Assembly (NCBI GenBank): GCA_018388625.1
Contig: CP074402.1
Span: forward strand, 2,914,001 to 2,978,000
Source: Nocardiopsis eucommiae
Lineage (GTDB): Bacteria > Actinomycetota > Actinomycetes > Streptosporangiales > Streptosporangiaceae
Reading direction: 5' to 3'
DNA: 64,000 nucleotides
Shown here: in pieces, positions 51,639-61,440 of the stretch
Numbering within the stretch: the stretch's first letter is position 1
Layout: the number at the start of each line of letters is the position of its first letter
Position numbers and translations under genes: made by a program
The notes under the pieces: model-generated
Told to the model about the DNA's origin: nothing
Seen by the model: the letters and a program-made list of their open reading frames with translations, nothing else
Database searches by the model: none

Positions 51639-52039
51639 GTGGCCCCGGTGTATGCAACTCCGGCTGATCTGGCTGCGTGGCTGGGACTCGAAGAGGCTCC
51701 GGCGGGTGCTGTGCGGGCTCTGCGGGACGCCTCCTCGACGTCGACACCCTCCTCGTTGGCGCGGTGTACGCCACCGACGAGGAGGGTGCCCCGACCGATG
51801 GGCGGGTGGCCGACATCCTGATGCAGGCCACCCTCTACCAAGCGGAGCACGGGTCACCGGAGCTGTCCGGCGGCAAGGTGCTCCCGAAGAACATGCGGAC
51901 CGTGAAGATCGACCAGATCTCGTACACGGCTGCGACCGACCCGGTGACGGGTCGTGTGGTGGAGGACCGCTACTCGCCTCGGGCTGTGGGTCTGCTGCGG
52001 GTGGAGGGATTGGTTCCTGCGCATCCGAGGGTGGTGTGA
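51639..52039 (+). CDS. head-tail connector (adaptor) protein, frameshifted
   Basis: Restored to about 133 residues: APVYATPADLAAWLGLEEAP, AVRALRDA joined by one base near 51,731 to LLDVDTLLVGAVYATDEEGA and DILMQATLYQAEHGSPELSG. This is the gp15/gp6-like adaptor that sits under the portal. GTG start behind GGGGAGG. Confidence 0.75.
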
Positions 52040-52040
52040 C

Positions 52041-52427
52041 GTGATCCCGTTCGAGACGCATCGGGTGTGGATTGTCGACGCGCCCCTGAAGGTCGACGGG
52101 CACGGGAATCGGTCACGGTCCGCGCGGGACTGGGGTAGCGACACCGTGGTGTCCGCCAACCAGCCCGCCAGCGTCCAACCAGACGCCGGAACGATGGGCG
52201 CGGCACTCGCTACCGACGAGGTGACCCGTGGCGGTCGTGAGCGGACCGTGGAGACGAAGATGGTCCGTCTCAACCCAGGCTCTCCGGTCACCGCGTCCAT
52301 GGGAATCCGGGTCGGCTCCCGTGGCGGTGAGCTCTACCTCGTCGTGGGTGAGCCGCAGGAGATGCCGGATCCGCTTGGGGGCGGGCTGGCGCACATCGCG
52401 GTGAAAGTGCGCAGGGAGCGGGGGTGA
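52041..52427 (+). CDS. head-tail joining protein (stopper type)
   Basis: A 128-residue beta-rich protein: IPFETHRVWIVDAPLKVDGH, LATDEVTRGGRERTVETKMV, LVVGEPQEMPDPLGGGLAHI. Size and place (second connector) fit a head-closure stopper. GTG start two bases after the adaptor gene's stop. Confidence 0.68.
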   Translation: MIPFETHRVWIVDAPLKVDGHGNRSRSARDWGSDTVVSANQPASVQPDAGTMGAALATDEVTRGGRERTVETKMVRLNPGSPVTASMGIRVGSRGGELYLVVGEPQEMPDPLGGGLAHIAVKVRRERG

Positions 52428-52428
52428 C

Positions 52429-52821
52429 ATGCCCCCAGCGAAGGTCCGCATCAACCAAGCGACGGTGAAGCGCCTCGGGGTGTTCCCGCCGGTGGATCGT
52501 GACCTTCAGCGTCGCGCCTACCGGGTGCAGGCGATGGCACAGGGCCGTGGACCTGTCCGCTCGGGTGAGTATGTGCGCTCGATCGGCGTGAAGCGTGCCC
52601 CGGGGAAGCTCGGGGGGTGGCGTGTTGAGGCGACGGCCCGTCATTCGTGGTGGGTGGAGCGCGGCACACGACCCCACGTCATCAGGCCTCGCGTGAAGAA
52701 GGCCTTGTTCTGGCCTGGTGCTGCTCACCCGGTCGGGAAGGTCAACCACCCGGGCACGAAGGCCACCCACAACCTTGCCGAGGCGCTGGAGTTGGCGGCG
52801 CGCGGCAACACCAACGTTTAG
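52429..52821 (+). CDS. HK97 gp10-like neck protein
   Basis: A 130-residue basic protein: PPVDRDLQRRAYRVQAMAQG, GPVRSGEYVRSIGVKRAPGK, HSWWVERGTRPHVIRPRVKK, HPGTKATHNLAEALE. The GTRPH...HPGTKA pattern is typical of gp10-like tail/neck proteins. ATG one base after the previous stop. Confidence 0.78.
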   Translation: MPPAKVRINQATVKRLGVFPPVDRDLQRRAYRVQAMAQGRGPVRSGEYVRSIGVKRAPGKLGGWRVEATARHSWWVERGTRPHVIRPRVKKALFWPGAAHPVGKVNHPGTKATHNLAEALELAARGNTNV

Positions 52822-52830
52822 GAGGCGGCG

Positions 52831-53030
52831 ATGCCGCACGTGAAGTTCTCGTACCCCACCGGTAAGCACAAGGCCGGTGACGTCGTCTACCTGTCCTCCG
52901 ATGAGGCTCAGCGGCGCGTCAACGACGGCGTCGCCAACGTGGTGGACCCCCGACCCCGGAGAAGAAGGCCCGGAAGGCGGCCACGCCGAAGCCGGTCCCG
53001 GCCAAGCCCGCCCCGAAGCCCAGTGAGTGA
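52831..53030 (+). CDS. small basic tail-region protein (frameshifted)
   Basis: Restored to about 66 residues: MPHVKFSYPTGKHKAGDVVY, LSSDEAQRRVNDGVANVVDP, then after one C in the run 52947-52951 TPEKKARKAATPKPVPAKPA and PKPSE. The Pro/Lys-rich tail is common in neck-region proteins. The stop overlaps the next start. Confidence 0.6.
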
Positions 53031-53286
53031 CCCCAAGCCCGCAGACACGATCCGCGTGCAACGGCACGGCGACCGCCTGCGCATCACCGTCGACGGCGTG
53101 GTGCTCCCGTTCGAGGTCGACGCTGGGGGAGTGCAGACCGTCATCGCTCCCGGCGCGCACCCGGGCCTGATGCTGACTATCCCCGCCCGTCGGGTGCTGG
53201 TCGATGACTGTCTGGATGAGGTCCGGTCGCCGGAGAAGCAAGCGAGGATCCGCGCGAAGCTCGACAGTCTCGCACCGCCTAGCTGA
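53023..53286 (+). CDS. hypothetical tail-region protein
   Basis: An 87-residue protein with a GTG overlapping the previous gene: SDPKPADTIRVQRHGDRLRI, TVDGVVLPFEVDAGGVQTVI, KQARIRAKLDSLAPPS. Beta-rich with a helical end. Not recognised. Confidence 0.6.
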   Translation: MSDPKPADTIRVQRHGDRLRITVDGVVLPFEVDAGGVQTVIAPGAHPGLMLTIPARRVLVDDCLDEVRSPEKQARIRAKLDSLAPPS

Positions 53287-53297
53287 GAGGGGTGCCG

Positions 53298-53720
53298 GTG
53301 GGTCCTGTGGTGATCTTCCCTGACGCTCAGCTCGTCGCCATCACCCACCTCAGAAGCGTTCTCGACGGCGTTGAGGTGTGCTCTGAGCCGCCCGGCCCCG
53401 ACGAGATGGCTGGCCTGCTGCCGGTCCTGGTCGTGACGGGTTTGCCGTCGCCGCCGATGCCGAACAGGTGGGCGCTCAGCGCGTCGCGTCTGTTCTTCGA
53501 GGTGATCGCCCAGGATCAGCCGACCGCCAACCAGGTCGCGAACATCGTCAACGCGCACGTGAGGTCGCTTGGCGGTTCGACCGTCCCGATCGTCGGTGGT
53601 GACGCGGTCGTGTCCACGGTCCGCAACACAGCACCTCCTGAGTCCGGCGACGACACCAACTCCAACTACCGCACTGCGGGCTTCTCGGCTGAGCTTCTGC
53701 TCCGCCCGCTACGCACCTAA
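53298..53720 (+). CDS. tail terminator protein
   Basis: A 140-residue protein: VVIFPDAQLVAITHLRSVLD, SRLFFEVIAQDQPTANQVAN, IVNAHVRSLGGSTVPIVGGD, GFSAELLLRPLRT. Order and pattern fit the gpU/gp17-like protein that caps the tail tube. I prefer the GTG at 53298 (spacing from GAGAGGG) over that at 53292. Confidence 0.75.
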   Translation: MGPVVIFPDAQLVAITHLRSVLDGVEVCSEPPGPDEMAGLLPVLVVTGLPSPPMPNRWALSASRLFFEVIAQDQPTANQVANIVNAHVRSLGGSTVPIVGGDAVVSTVRNTAPPESGDDTNSNYRTAGFSAELLLRPLRT

Positions 53721-53796
53721 TACCTGCGACCCGTTCAGCCCCGCGCGCCCGCGCCGGGGCCATCAGTCGTGCCCACAGCGGGCGCAAGGAGGAACC

Positions 53797-54632
53797 ATGG
53801 CGGACAATGCCGACGCCCTACGCGTAATGATCGACGGCGGCGTCGCCGTCATCGCCCCACTCGGAACCGCACCGCCCGAAGGCCTCGACCCGTGGGGGCT
53901 GGGTGGCGTCGCATCGGGCTCATCTCCGACGCTGGCGTCACCGAGTCCTCGGAGACTGAGCGCACCGAGCGCCGCCCGTGGGGGTACCGGTCGCCGGTGC
54001 GTACCGACATCACCACGGTCAATCACACGGTGGCGTTCACCTGCTGGGAGACCAACCCGATCACGGTCGCTTTGCACTCCGGCCAGCCGCTGGAGAACTT
54101 CTTCGAGATGGAAGGCGGCGTCGTCCACCAGCAGGTGCGGCGCCCCTCCGGCCAGCAGCTGTGGATGCTCGGTGTCGACGAGTTCGACGGCCAGAACCAC
54201 ATCCGCACCGTGATCCCGCGCTGTGAGGTCACCCAGCCGGGCGAGATCGTCAAGAACTCGGAGGAGGTGCGCGGCTACCCGCTGACCTTCACCGCCTACG
54301 AGCTGAGCGACGGGCACGTGTTCGACCGGTACTTCCTGTCCGACGGTATGTGGGTGCCCGTGCAGTCCCTCGCCATCAGCTTCGCCGGTGGTGGCGGGTC
54401 CAGTGTGGTTGAGGGCGCGACCCGTCAGGCCACCGCGACCGCGACCCCCTATGGGAACGGGTCCGGTTCCGAGGTGTCCGACGACGCCGTGTGGGACACC
54501 TCCGACCCCGCCGTCGCGACCGTGTCCAGCAGCGGCCTGATTACCGGTGTCGCCCCGGGTACTGCGGTCATCTCCGCGACGTACAAGGGCGCGTCCGCGA
54601 CCGCTGAAATCACGGTCACGCCAGGCGAGTAA
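53797..54632 (+). CDS. major tail protein with C-terminal Ig-like (BIG_2) domain, frameshifted
   Basis: A tail-tube protein of about 278 residues. It starts MADNADALRVMIDGGVAVIA; the frame breaks in the GGG run at 53901-53903, and one more G joins LDPWGLG to WRRIGLISDAGVTESSETER. The core has FTCWETNPITVALHSGQPLE and YPLTFTAYELSDGHVFDRYF. The last 75 residues are a bacterial Ig-like group 2 domain (DPAVATVSSSGLITGVAPGT, AVISATYKG), probably displayed on the tail surface. ATG behind AAGGAGGAACC. Confidence 0.85.
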
Positions 54633-54708
54633 CAAGCCGCCGCCCGGGGGCTCGCAGGTCTCCCGGGCGGCCTATCCCTTCACCTGCGACTACCTGCGAG
54701 GAGACACC

Positions 54709-55053
54709 ATGCCTGCGAAGAAGACCGACCCGCTTGACGGCTACGACGTTGTCGACGTCGCTGAACTCGACTACGAAACCGGCCAGCGCAACGAAGCCCA
54801 CGAGAAGAAGTGGGCGTTCCGCATCGGCTCCCGGGTGTACCGGTTCAAGCCCATGCGCGAGTGGAGCTTCCGTACCGAGGACGCGTTCACTCGCGGTGAC
54901 TTCAAAACGTGGGCGCGCGGCGCGCTGGTCGACGCCGGCAAGTTCGAGGACCTCCTCGATGAGGGCTCCGACGAGTGGGTGCGCATCGTCCAGCACCTCG
55001 TCAAGGAGTCCCGCACCAGCCTGGGGGAAGGCGACAGCTCCGCTACCTCCTAG
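54709..55053 (+). CDS. tail assembly chaperone, first frame (gpG type)
   Basis: A 114-residue acidic protein: MPAKKTDPLDGYDVVDVAEL, YRFKPMREWSFRTEDAFTRG, DFKTWARGALVDAGKFEDLL. It wraps the tape measure before tube assembly. Just before its stop lies GGGGGAA, where a -1 slip fuses it to the next frame. Position between major tail and tape measure is diagnostic. ATG behind GAGGAGAC. Confidence 0.82.
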   Translation: MPAKKTDPLDGYDVVDVAELDYETGQRNEAHEKKWAFRIGSRVYRFKPMREWSFRTEDAFTRGDFKTWARGALVDAGKFEDLLDEGSDEWVRIVQHLVKESRTSLGEGDSSATS

Positions 55054-55436
55054 CGGAGCACCCACGCGAGATCGAACTCGACCTCCTCGACCGTGGCGTT
55101 GACCTCCTGGACTACTACGCCGGGAAGATCTCGTCGCGGCGCATGTACCTGCTGGTGGTTCAGGACCGGGCGCGCATGCCGCGGCTGCGGGCCGTGCTCG
55201 CGGGCTTGGACCCGTGGCAGCCGCTGTTCGAGGAGTCGGACTACATCGCGGCGACGCAAGCTGACTGGCTCCAGCAGATCCAGCGGACGATCCACACCGC
55301 GCACCGGATGAAACCGAAGCTGAAGGACTTCAAGCCGTTCCCGCGGCCGGGGGTGAAGCCCGCGAAGGTGGCGGGTCCGCCGAAGTTCTCGAAGCAGCAG
55401 AAGGACTACCTGGAGCAGTTCGCCCCAGCAGCCTAA
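54709..55436 (+). CDS. tail assembly chaperone fusion by -1 frameshift (gpGT type)
   Basis: After SLG the ribosome can move back one base at 55023-55029 and read GRRQLRYLLAEHPREIELDL, then LDRGVDLLDYYAGKISSRRM, YLLVVQDRARMPRLRAVLAG and FSKQQKDYLEQFAPAA, ending at 55436. The second frame has no own good start near the junction, so it is probably made only as a fusion. The ratio of short to long form matters for tail assembly in phages of this type. Confidence 0.8.
55023..55029 (+). promoter_or_regulatory. -1 programmed frameshift slippery site
   Basis: GGGGGAA read as G-GGG-GAA in the first frame. A -1 slip keeps perfect pairing at the Gly codon. It is 21 bases before the first-frame stop, the normal place for this class. 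Because G-run errors are common in this sequence, the number of Gs should be confirmed. Confidence 0.7.
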
Positions 55437-55454
55437 GAAGGGTGGTGGGGCTCG

Positions 55455-58400
55455 ATGCCGTCTGCGGGTTCAGTGCATGTGGATGTCCTCCCGGACACCA
55501 AGCGGTTCGGGCCCCAGCTCCGCACTCAGCTGCGGGCGATCGCGGCGAAGGAACGCCCGACCGTGCGGATCAACGTCCGCACGAACACGGGTGACGTCCT
55601 CACCAGGTTGAAGGCCATCGATCATCAGCTGGACCGGCTGGACCGGCGGCGCATCCGCATCGATGTCACCCCGGATCTGGACAAGTTCGGGGCGCGGCTG
55701 GAGAGCCGTCTGTCGCGGGTGTCGCAGGTCGCGGGGGCTAAGGCTGGCAAGGACGCTGGCGACGAGTTCGCCCGCCGGTTCGACGCCCGACTGAACCGTC
55801 TCGCGCCGAAGCTTCACCGTCTCGCTCAGCTCCGCATCGAGTCCGACGCGGGCAAAGCCAGGGCCGACATGGTCGCCCTGGACAAGCTCGCTGACCGCCT
55901 CGACGGGCGCATCGTCCGCATGCGGGTCCGCACTACCGGCGTACAGGGGCTCACGGGCGGACCTGTGGGGTCGGGTCGCCCTGCCACTCAGCGGCCGTCT
56001 GCGGGCAAGGCACCTTCCGCTGGCGCTATCGACTCGCTGTTCCAGGACCGCCTGAACAAGGCCCTGTCGTCTCTGCCGGACTTTTCCCCGGACGCTGATG
56101 GCGCCCGGGGGCGGCTTGGCATGCTCCGAGGGGAGCTCGCGGACCTGTCTTCGCGCCGTATCGGCGTGGACATGGACTCCGGTACCGCCATGGGTCTCGT
56201 CCGGGAGATGCAGCGCGAACTCGTGGTCCTGTCCCGGTCGCGTGACATCGACGTGCGCGTCAACGCGGGCAGGGCCCGAGCTGAACTCGCTGCGCTCCAG
56301 GCTCAGGCCAACGTCCTCGGAGCGACCAGCCCCACCATCAACGTCGGCGTGCGCAAGCCCCACAATCTCAAAGAGTTCTCGGACGTCTCCCCGGCGATGA
56401 CGACGGCGATCGCCGCGCTCATCCCCCGGCTGTGCCGCTCGCTGGTGCTGCTGTGGGTGGTGCTGCGGGGCTCCTTCCGGGCCTTGGCGCCGGGATGATG
56501 GGCTTGGGCGCGTTCGCGACCGCTGCGATCCCGGGGATCATGGGCGTCTCGAAAGCCCTCGACCTCCAGGCGAAGGCTGCTGAGGGGTCCGAGGAGGCCA
56601 TCGAGGAGTACGCGGCGGCCATGGACGCCATGACGCCGCAGGTCCGCTCCCTGTACGACGCGTGGGGTGACCTTCAGTCGGTCCACTCCGAGTGGCAGAC
56701 CGACTTGCAGGGCTTCACGATGCCGCCGCTGACGCGGTGGCTGGGTTTGGCGTCCGATCACATGCGTCAGCTCACCCCGATTGTGGCGGGCACTGGCAAG
56801 GCCCTCGACAATCTCGCACAGAGCGCGGACAAGGGGTTGACCGGCCCGTACTGGACGAGCTTCATCGACTTCTCCGCTCGGCAGGCAGAGCCCACCCTGA
56901 CGTCCTTGGGTCGCACTTTCGGGTGGCTCACCCTCGGCGTCACCGGGCTCATGGTGAGCTTCGAGCCGCTGTGGGAATCCATGTCCACGGGCATGGAGCG
57001 CTCCTCCAGGTCCTTCGCTGACTGGGCGAACAACGCCGACAACTTCACGGGGTTCATTTCCTGGACCATCGAGAACGGGCCCATTCTCATGGGTGTGCTC
57101 GGTGATCTGTTTGGCGCGATCATCGACGTCGGTGTGGCCATCGCCCCGCTCGGCATGGTGTATGCGCAGGGCATTGGGCTGCTCGCGCAGGGCCTGTCGT
57201 GGCTCGCTGAGACTTCGCCGGGGTTGCTTCAGCTCGCGGTGGCCGCGTTCACAGCCCGTATGGCTCTCCAGCTCCTCACCCGCGTCAACCAGGGCATGCT
57301 CGTCCCTCTCAGGGAGGGCGTCGGCCGAGTCGCGGAATTCGCGAGCAGCCTCCGCCAGGTCGACGGTGCGGCCACCACCGCAGCGGGTGGCACCAGCCGG
57401 TTCAGCGGGGCCCTCGGGGGCGCTCTGGGCATGCTCGGTGGCCCGTGGGGGATCGCACTCCTCGCTGCGACGACTGCCCTCGGTGTGTTCATCGCGAAGA
57501 AGCAGGAAGCCAAGGCCAAAACCGAGGAGTACACGGCCGCTCTCCGCGCGGACGCCGGGGCGATCGGAGAGAGCACTCGCGCACTGGCCGCGAAGAACCT
57601 CGAAGAGGAAGGGGCCCTAGCGCTCGCGGAGCGGTACGGCATCTCCACTCGGGATGTGACCTCAGCCGTTCTCGGTGAGGCCGACGCGATCAAGAGGGTC
57701 ACCGACTCGATCTCCGAGCAGGAGGCGTATTGGGAGCGGGCACAAAAGAACGGTGAGGTCTCTGCGTCCAGCCGAGACGCGGCCATCTCTCAACTCGTTC
57801 GGCTGAGAATGGCCATCGACGCTGAGTCCACGGCCATGGAGGGCACGGTCGAGTCCGCGCGCCTCGTCGATGAAGCGACAGGGTCCGCGACCGCGTCTCA
57901 GGACGGCTTGAACGCTTCCATGAGGGAAGGCGCCACGGTTGCCCGTGACCTGAAGACCGCCCTGGATGACCTGACATCCGGTGCGGTGACCGTCACGGCA
58001 GCGGAGTCCGACTTCCAAGCGGCTGTGGACCGGGCCAATGAGTCCATCAGCACCAACGGCGCCACGCTCGACCTCACCACCGAGGCGGGTCGCCGCAACG
58101 AACAGTCACTGCGGGACATCCGCGACCGCACGAACGACCTGATCAGCGCGCAGAAGGAAAACGGCGCGACGACCGAGGTCATGATCAGCACCCAGAAGAG
58201 CGCACGCGACGAGTTCGTGCGTGTCGCCAAACAGATGGGGCTGACCGAGGCCGCCGCGCAGGACCTCGCTGACGAATACCTGGGGCTCCCGCACCAGGTG
58301 AAAACCCAGATCGAGGTGTCAGCGTCGGGCCGGTGGACGAACGTGTCCACGTCGACGCCGGGCCAGCAGCAGCAGTTGTTCTCGACTGGTGGTGCGGTGC

Positions 58401-59532
58401 ATGGTCCGGGGACGGCGACGTCGGATGACATCCCGGCGTGGCTGTCGAACGGCGAGTTCGTGCAGCGCGCCTCTGCCGTGGACAAGTACGGCGTCGGGTT
58501 CATGACGGCCCTCAACGAGGGGCAGATCCCGAAGGAGTCACTTCCGGGGTTCGCTCGCGGCGGGTACGTGTCGAACGCGTCGGGGGAGACCCCGTGGGCT
58601 CGCATCTCCTCGCACCAGGGGAACGTGCGCCGTGACTATGTGCGCATGGTCCGGGAGCTGACGGCCCTGGTGGGCGACAGCATGGGCGAGGAGTTCAAGA
58701 ACATGATGCGCGGCCCCCAGGGGGTCGTGAATCTGGCTGAGGCGTCGCTCGGCAAGTACCCGGAAGTCCCGAACGGGTCGAACCGCAACGCGATCACGTC
58801 GTGGTTCGGCATGAACGGTGCCCCGTGGTGCGCGATGTACATTTCGTGGCTGTTCAACCGGGCGAACGCGTCAGCCGCCCTCGGAGGGGCATCCCGCACC
58901 GCGTGGACCGGCGACTACTACAACTCCGGGATGCGTCGAGTGAGCACGCCGATGCCCGGTGACGTGGCCGTGTACGGCACAAAGCACGTCAACCTGGTCA
59001 CGTCGCCGGGTGGTGGCCGTCGTATCGGAGGCAACCAGTCGAACAACGTGACCGACGCCCCCTATTCGGGCGGCGCGATCTTCCGACCGAACTGGTCGAA
59101 GGTCGGATTCGCGTCCGGCGGCCTGGTCAGCATGCAAGACCTGATGGCGCAGAACCTCACCGAGGACCGTCAAGCGGGCGAGACCAACCTCGTCAGGTCC
59201 ATCCGCCAAGCGGTCGGCCTGGACGAGCGGCCCGTACAACGCGCTCGCGGTGGCCGGGTGCGCGACGGCCAGTGGTCGTGGGTGGGAGAAGAAGGCCCCG
59301 AGCTGGTCAAGTTCTCCAGCCCCGGTCAGGTGTACTCCGCTGAGCAGTCTCAGGCGATCGCCGCTCAGTCCGCTCGCATGCAGGCGCGCGGCGCCGACGG
59401 GTCCTCGGCTCCGCTGATCGGGTCGCAGACCATCCAGGTGCAGTCCGGTGAGCACGCCGTCAGGGAGATGGTTGAGGAGATCACGCACTCCATGCGGGTC
59501 GCGAAGGTCGGGGGCGGTACTCCGATGACTGA
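55455..59532 (+). CDS. tape measure protein with CHAP-like domain (frameshifted)
   Basis: A protein of about 1,360 residues that sets tail length. Residues 1-320 are repeats of coiled-coil type (LRAIAAKERPTVRINVRTNT; LSSRRIGVDMDSGTAMGLVR). Hydrophobic segments follow (GAAVGGAAGLLPGLGAGMMG; FTGFISWTIENGPILMGVLG). Near residue 1,120 lies a CHAP-like peptidase domain: WFGMNGAPWCAMYISWLFNR (Cys) and PGDVAVYGTKHVNLV (His). The frame breaks in the C run at 56424-56428. The end joins the next gene in frame, but one more G at 59510-59514 gives VGGRYSDD and a stop at 59532. Confidence 0.87.
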
Positions 59533-60412
59533 GCTCCAAGAGCGGCAAGCGGAACTCGGGGGTGTGGTCTTCGGTGACCTCACCCCCGTGCAGCTGGGGC
59601 CGGACGGCATTCAGGTGTCGGACACGGAAATGCGCTTGGGCGACCGGGACACCCCGGGCGCGGACGGTGGCCAGTTCGGCCTGGACTACGCCGACGGCCG
59701 CACCATCAGCATGGACCTGTGGACTGACACGCACTCGGGGCTGGAGGCGCGGCAGGCGTTAGCGGTCCTGCGTCGTGAGTGGTCAGCCGACACCGCCCGA
59801 GCAACATCTCGGGCTGTGGTCCCGCTCAGGTTCCGGATGCCCGACTGCGACACCGTCGTCGTGTACGGGCGTCCTCGACGGTGGACACCTGGGTCGCAGC
59901 GCACCCGCGACCTCGGCGTCGTCGACGTCGTAGCGGACTTCCGCACTGCTGACCGGCTCTTCTACTCCGATGTGGAGCGGTCTGTCCAGCTGTCGCTCGT
60001 CACGTCGGGCGGCGGCGGGATCACGTGGCCCATCGTGTGGCCGGTGACGTGGTCGCCTTCGGGTCGGTCCCGCCAGGACGCCGCCGTGAACTGGGGCGAT
60101 GCGCCGACGTGGCCGGTCATCACCATCAACGGACCGGTCGCCCAACCCGAGGTGGAGTTCCTCGGCACCGACCGTCGGGTCCGGCTGGACATGACCATCC
60201 CGCACAACCGGACCATCACCATCGACACCCGCCCGTGGGCGCGCACCGTCCTGCGTGACGACGGCGCGAGCTTCGCTGGGCAGCTGCGCGGCGACATGCT
60301 CGCTGACCTTCAACTCCCTGTCGGGCAGACGACTGTCGCGTACCGCGGTACCGACTTGTCTGGCCAGTCCGCTTGCACGATCTCGTGGCGACCCGCCACC
60401 GAAACCCCTTAG
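59525..60412 (+). CDS. distal tail protein (Dit-like)
   Basis: A 295-residue hub protein: MTELQERQAELGGVVFGDLT, GGQFGLDYADGRTISMDLWT, PLRFRMPDCDTVVVYGRPRR, VADFRTADRLFYSDVERSVQ, DMTIPHNRTITIDTRPWART. This is the siphovirus distal-tail pattern. The ATG at 59525 overlaps the proposed end of the tape measure gene by eight bases. As deposited it reads on from the tape measure gene without a stop. Confidence 0.8.
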   Translation: MTELQERQAELGGVVFGDLTPVQLGPDGIQVSDTEMRLGDRDTPGADGGQFGLDYADGRTISMDLWTDTHSGLEARQALAVLRREWSADTARATSRAVVPLRFRMPDCDTVVVYGRPRRWTPGSQRTRDLGVVDVVADFRTADRLFYSDVERSVQLSLVTSGGGGITWPIVWPVTWSPSGRSRQDAAVNWGDAPTWPVITINGPVAQPEVEFLGTDRRVRLDMTIPHNRTITIDTRPWARTVLRDDGASFAGQLRGDMLADLQLPVGQTTVAYRGTDLSGQSACTISWRPATETP

Positions 60413-60421
60413 GAGGCTTCT

Positions 60422-61431
60422 GTGGTTCTTCAGCTCGACTCGTGGGCGGTCGACGGCGCGCAGTCGTCGGCTCGTATCGCCCGGCAGATGCTCACCTCCG
60501 CCACCCGCTCGGGGAACGGCGTCGTGGAGGTCAACGACCTCCGCGTCAGGCAGCTCACCGTGCCGGGAACGTCGGTGCGGATCGACGCAGGCGCCGCCGT
60601 GATCATGGGCCAGGAGCAGACGTGGCAGGGCTCCTACTACGCCCACAACGTCGGAGAAGCCACGCTCCCCATCGCCCCAACAGGGTCGGGGGTGGCCGGG
60701 CGGACATGGTGGTGCTCCGGGTCGAGGACCCGGCGATCGACGGCACCCCATGGACCCACGACCCCGCAACCGAGCCCGTCTACTACTTCCGGGTCATCGA
60801 GGGCGTGGGAGCGAATGCGACGCAGGCGCCGGCGGGGATGACGGCGATCCCGCTCGCTCGGATCAACATCCCCGCGAACACGGCGACGATCACGACCGCG
60901 ATGATCACTGACCTCCGCCAGATGCTCAACCCGCGCATCCACACAGAGGTGCGAGTGCAGCGCGGCATGGGCCTCGAAGACGGACGGTACGACAAAGCTG
61001 ACTACACCGTCGACTACGAACGCTGGCCCCAGCACGACTGGGACGTGACGATCCCGCCGTGGGCGACACAGGTGCAGGTGCAGGCCAACTGGTACAACGT
61101 GCTCTACCCCGCCCCGGGCGGCACCACGGGCGCCTATGACGCCCGTGGCAAGGTGCGTGTGGGGCTGATCGGGACCGGCGGGAACACCTTGTTCACCAGG
61201 AACTCGGTCTACAACATCAACCCGACCACGACCACCAACGGGTACCGGTGCAGCATCGGGCTGGCCGCGCAGAACAACATCCCAGCGGCGATGCGCGGCA
61301 TGGACGTGGCTCTGCGCATGTACGCGCAGGCCGACGCGGGGCAGCTGAATCACCTGGTCGCGGACGGGTGGGCGAACTTCGACGTCACGTTGACCTTCCG
61401 CGAGGTCGCTGCTCCCGGCGCTGAACTGTAG
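60422..61431 (+). CDS. minor tail protein (frameshifted)
   Basis: Restored to about 337 residues: LQLDSWAVDGAQSSARIARQ, LTVPGTSVRIDAGAAVIMGQ, then one G added in the run 60688-60692 gives GSGGGRADMVVLRVEDPAID and ATEPVYYFRVIEGVGANATQ. The C-terminal part (TIPPWATQVQVQANWYNVLY; FTRNSVYNINPTTTTNGYRC) looks like a beta-sandwich that may bind sugars or the receptor. GTG start behind AGGAGG. Confidence 0.75.
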
Positions 61432-61440
61432 GGGGCGCCG

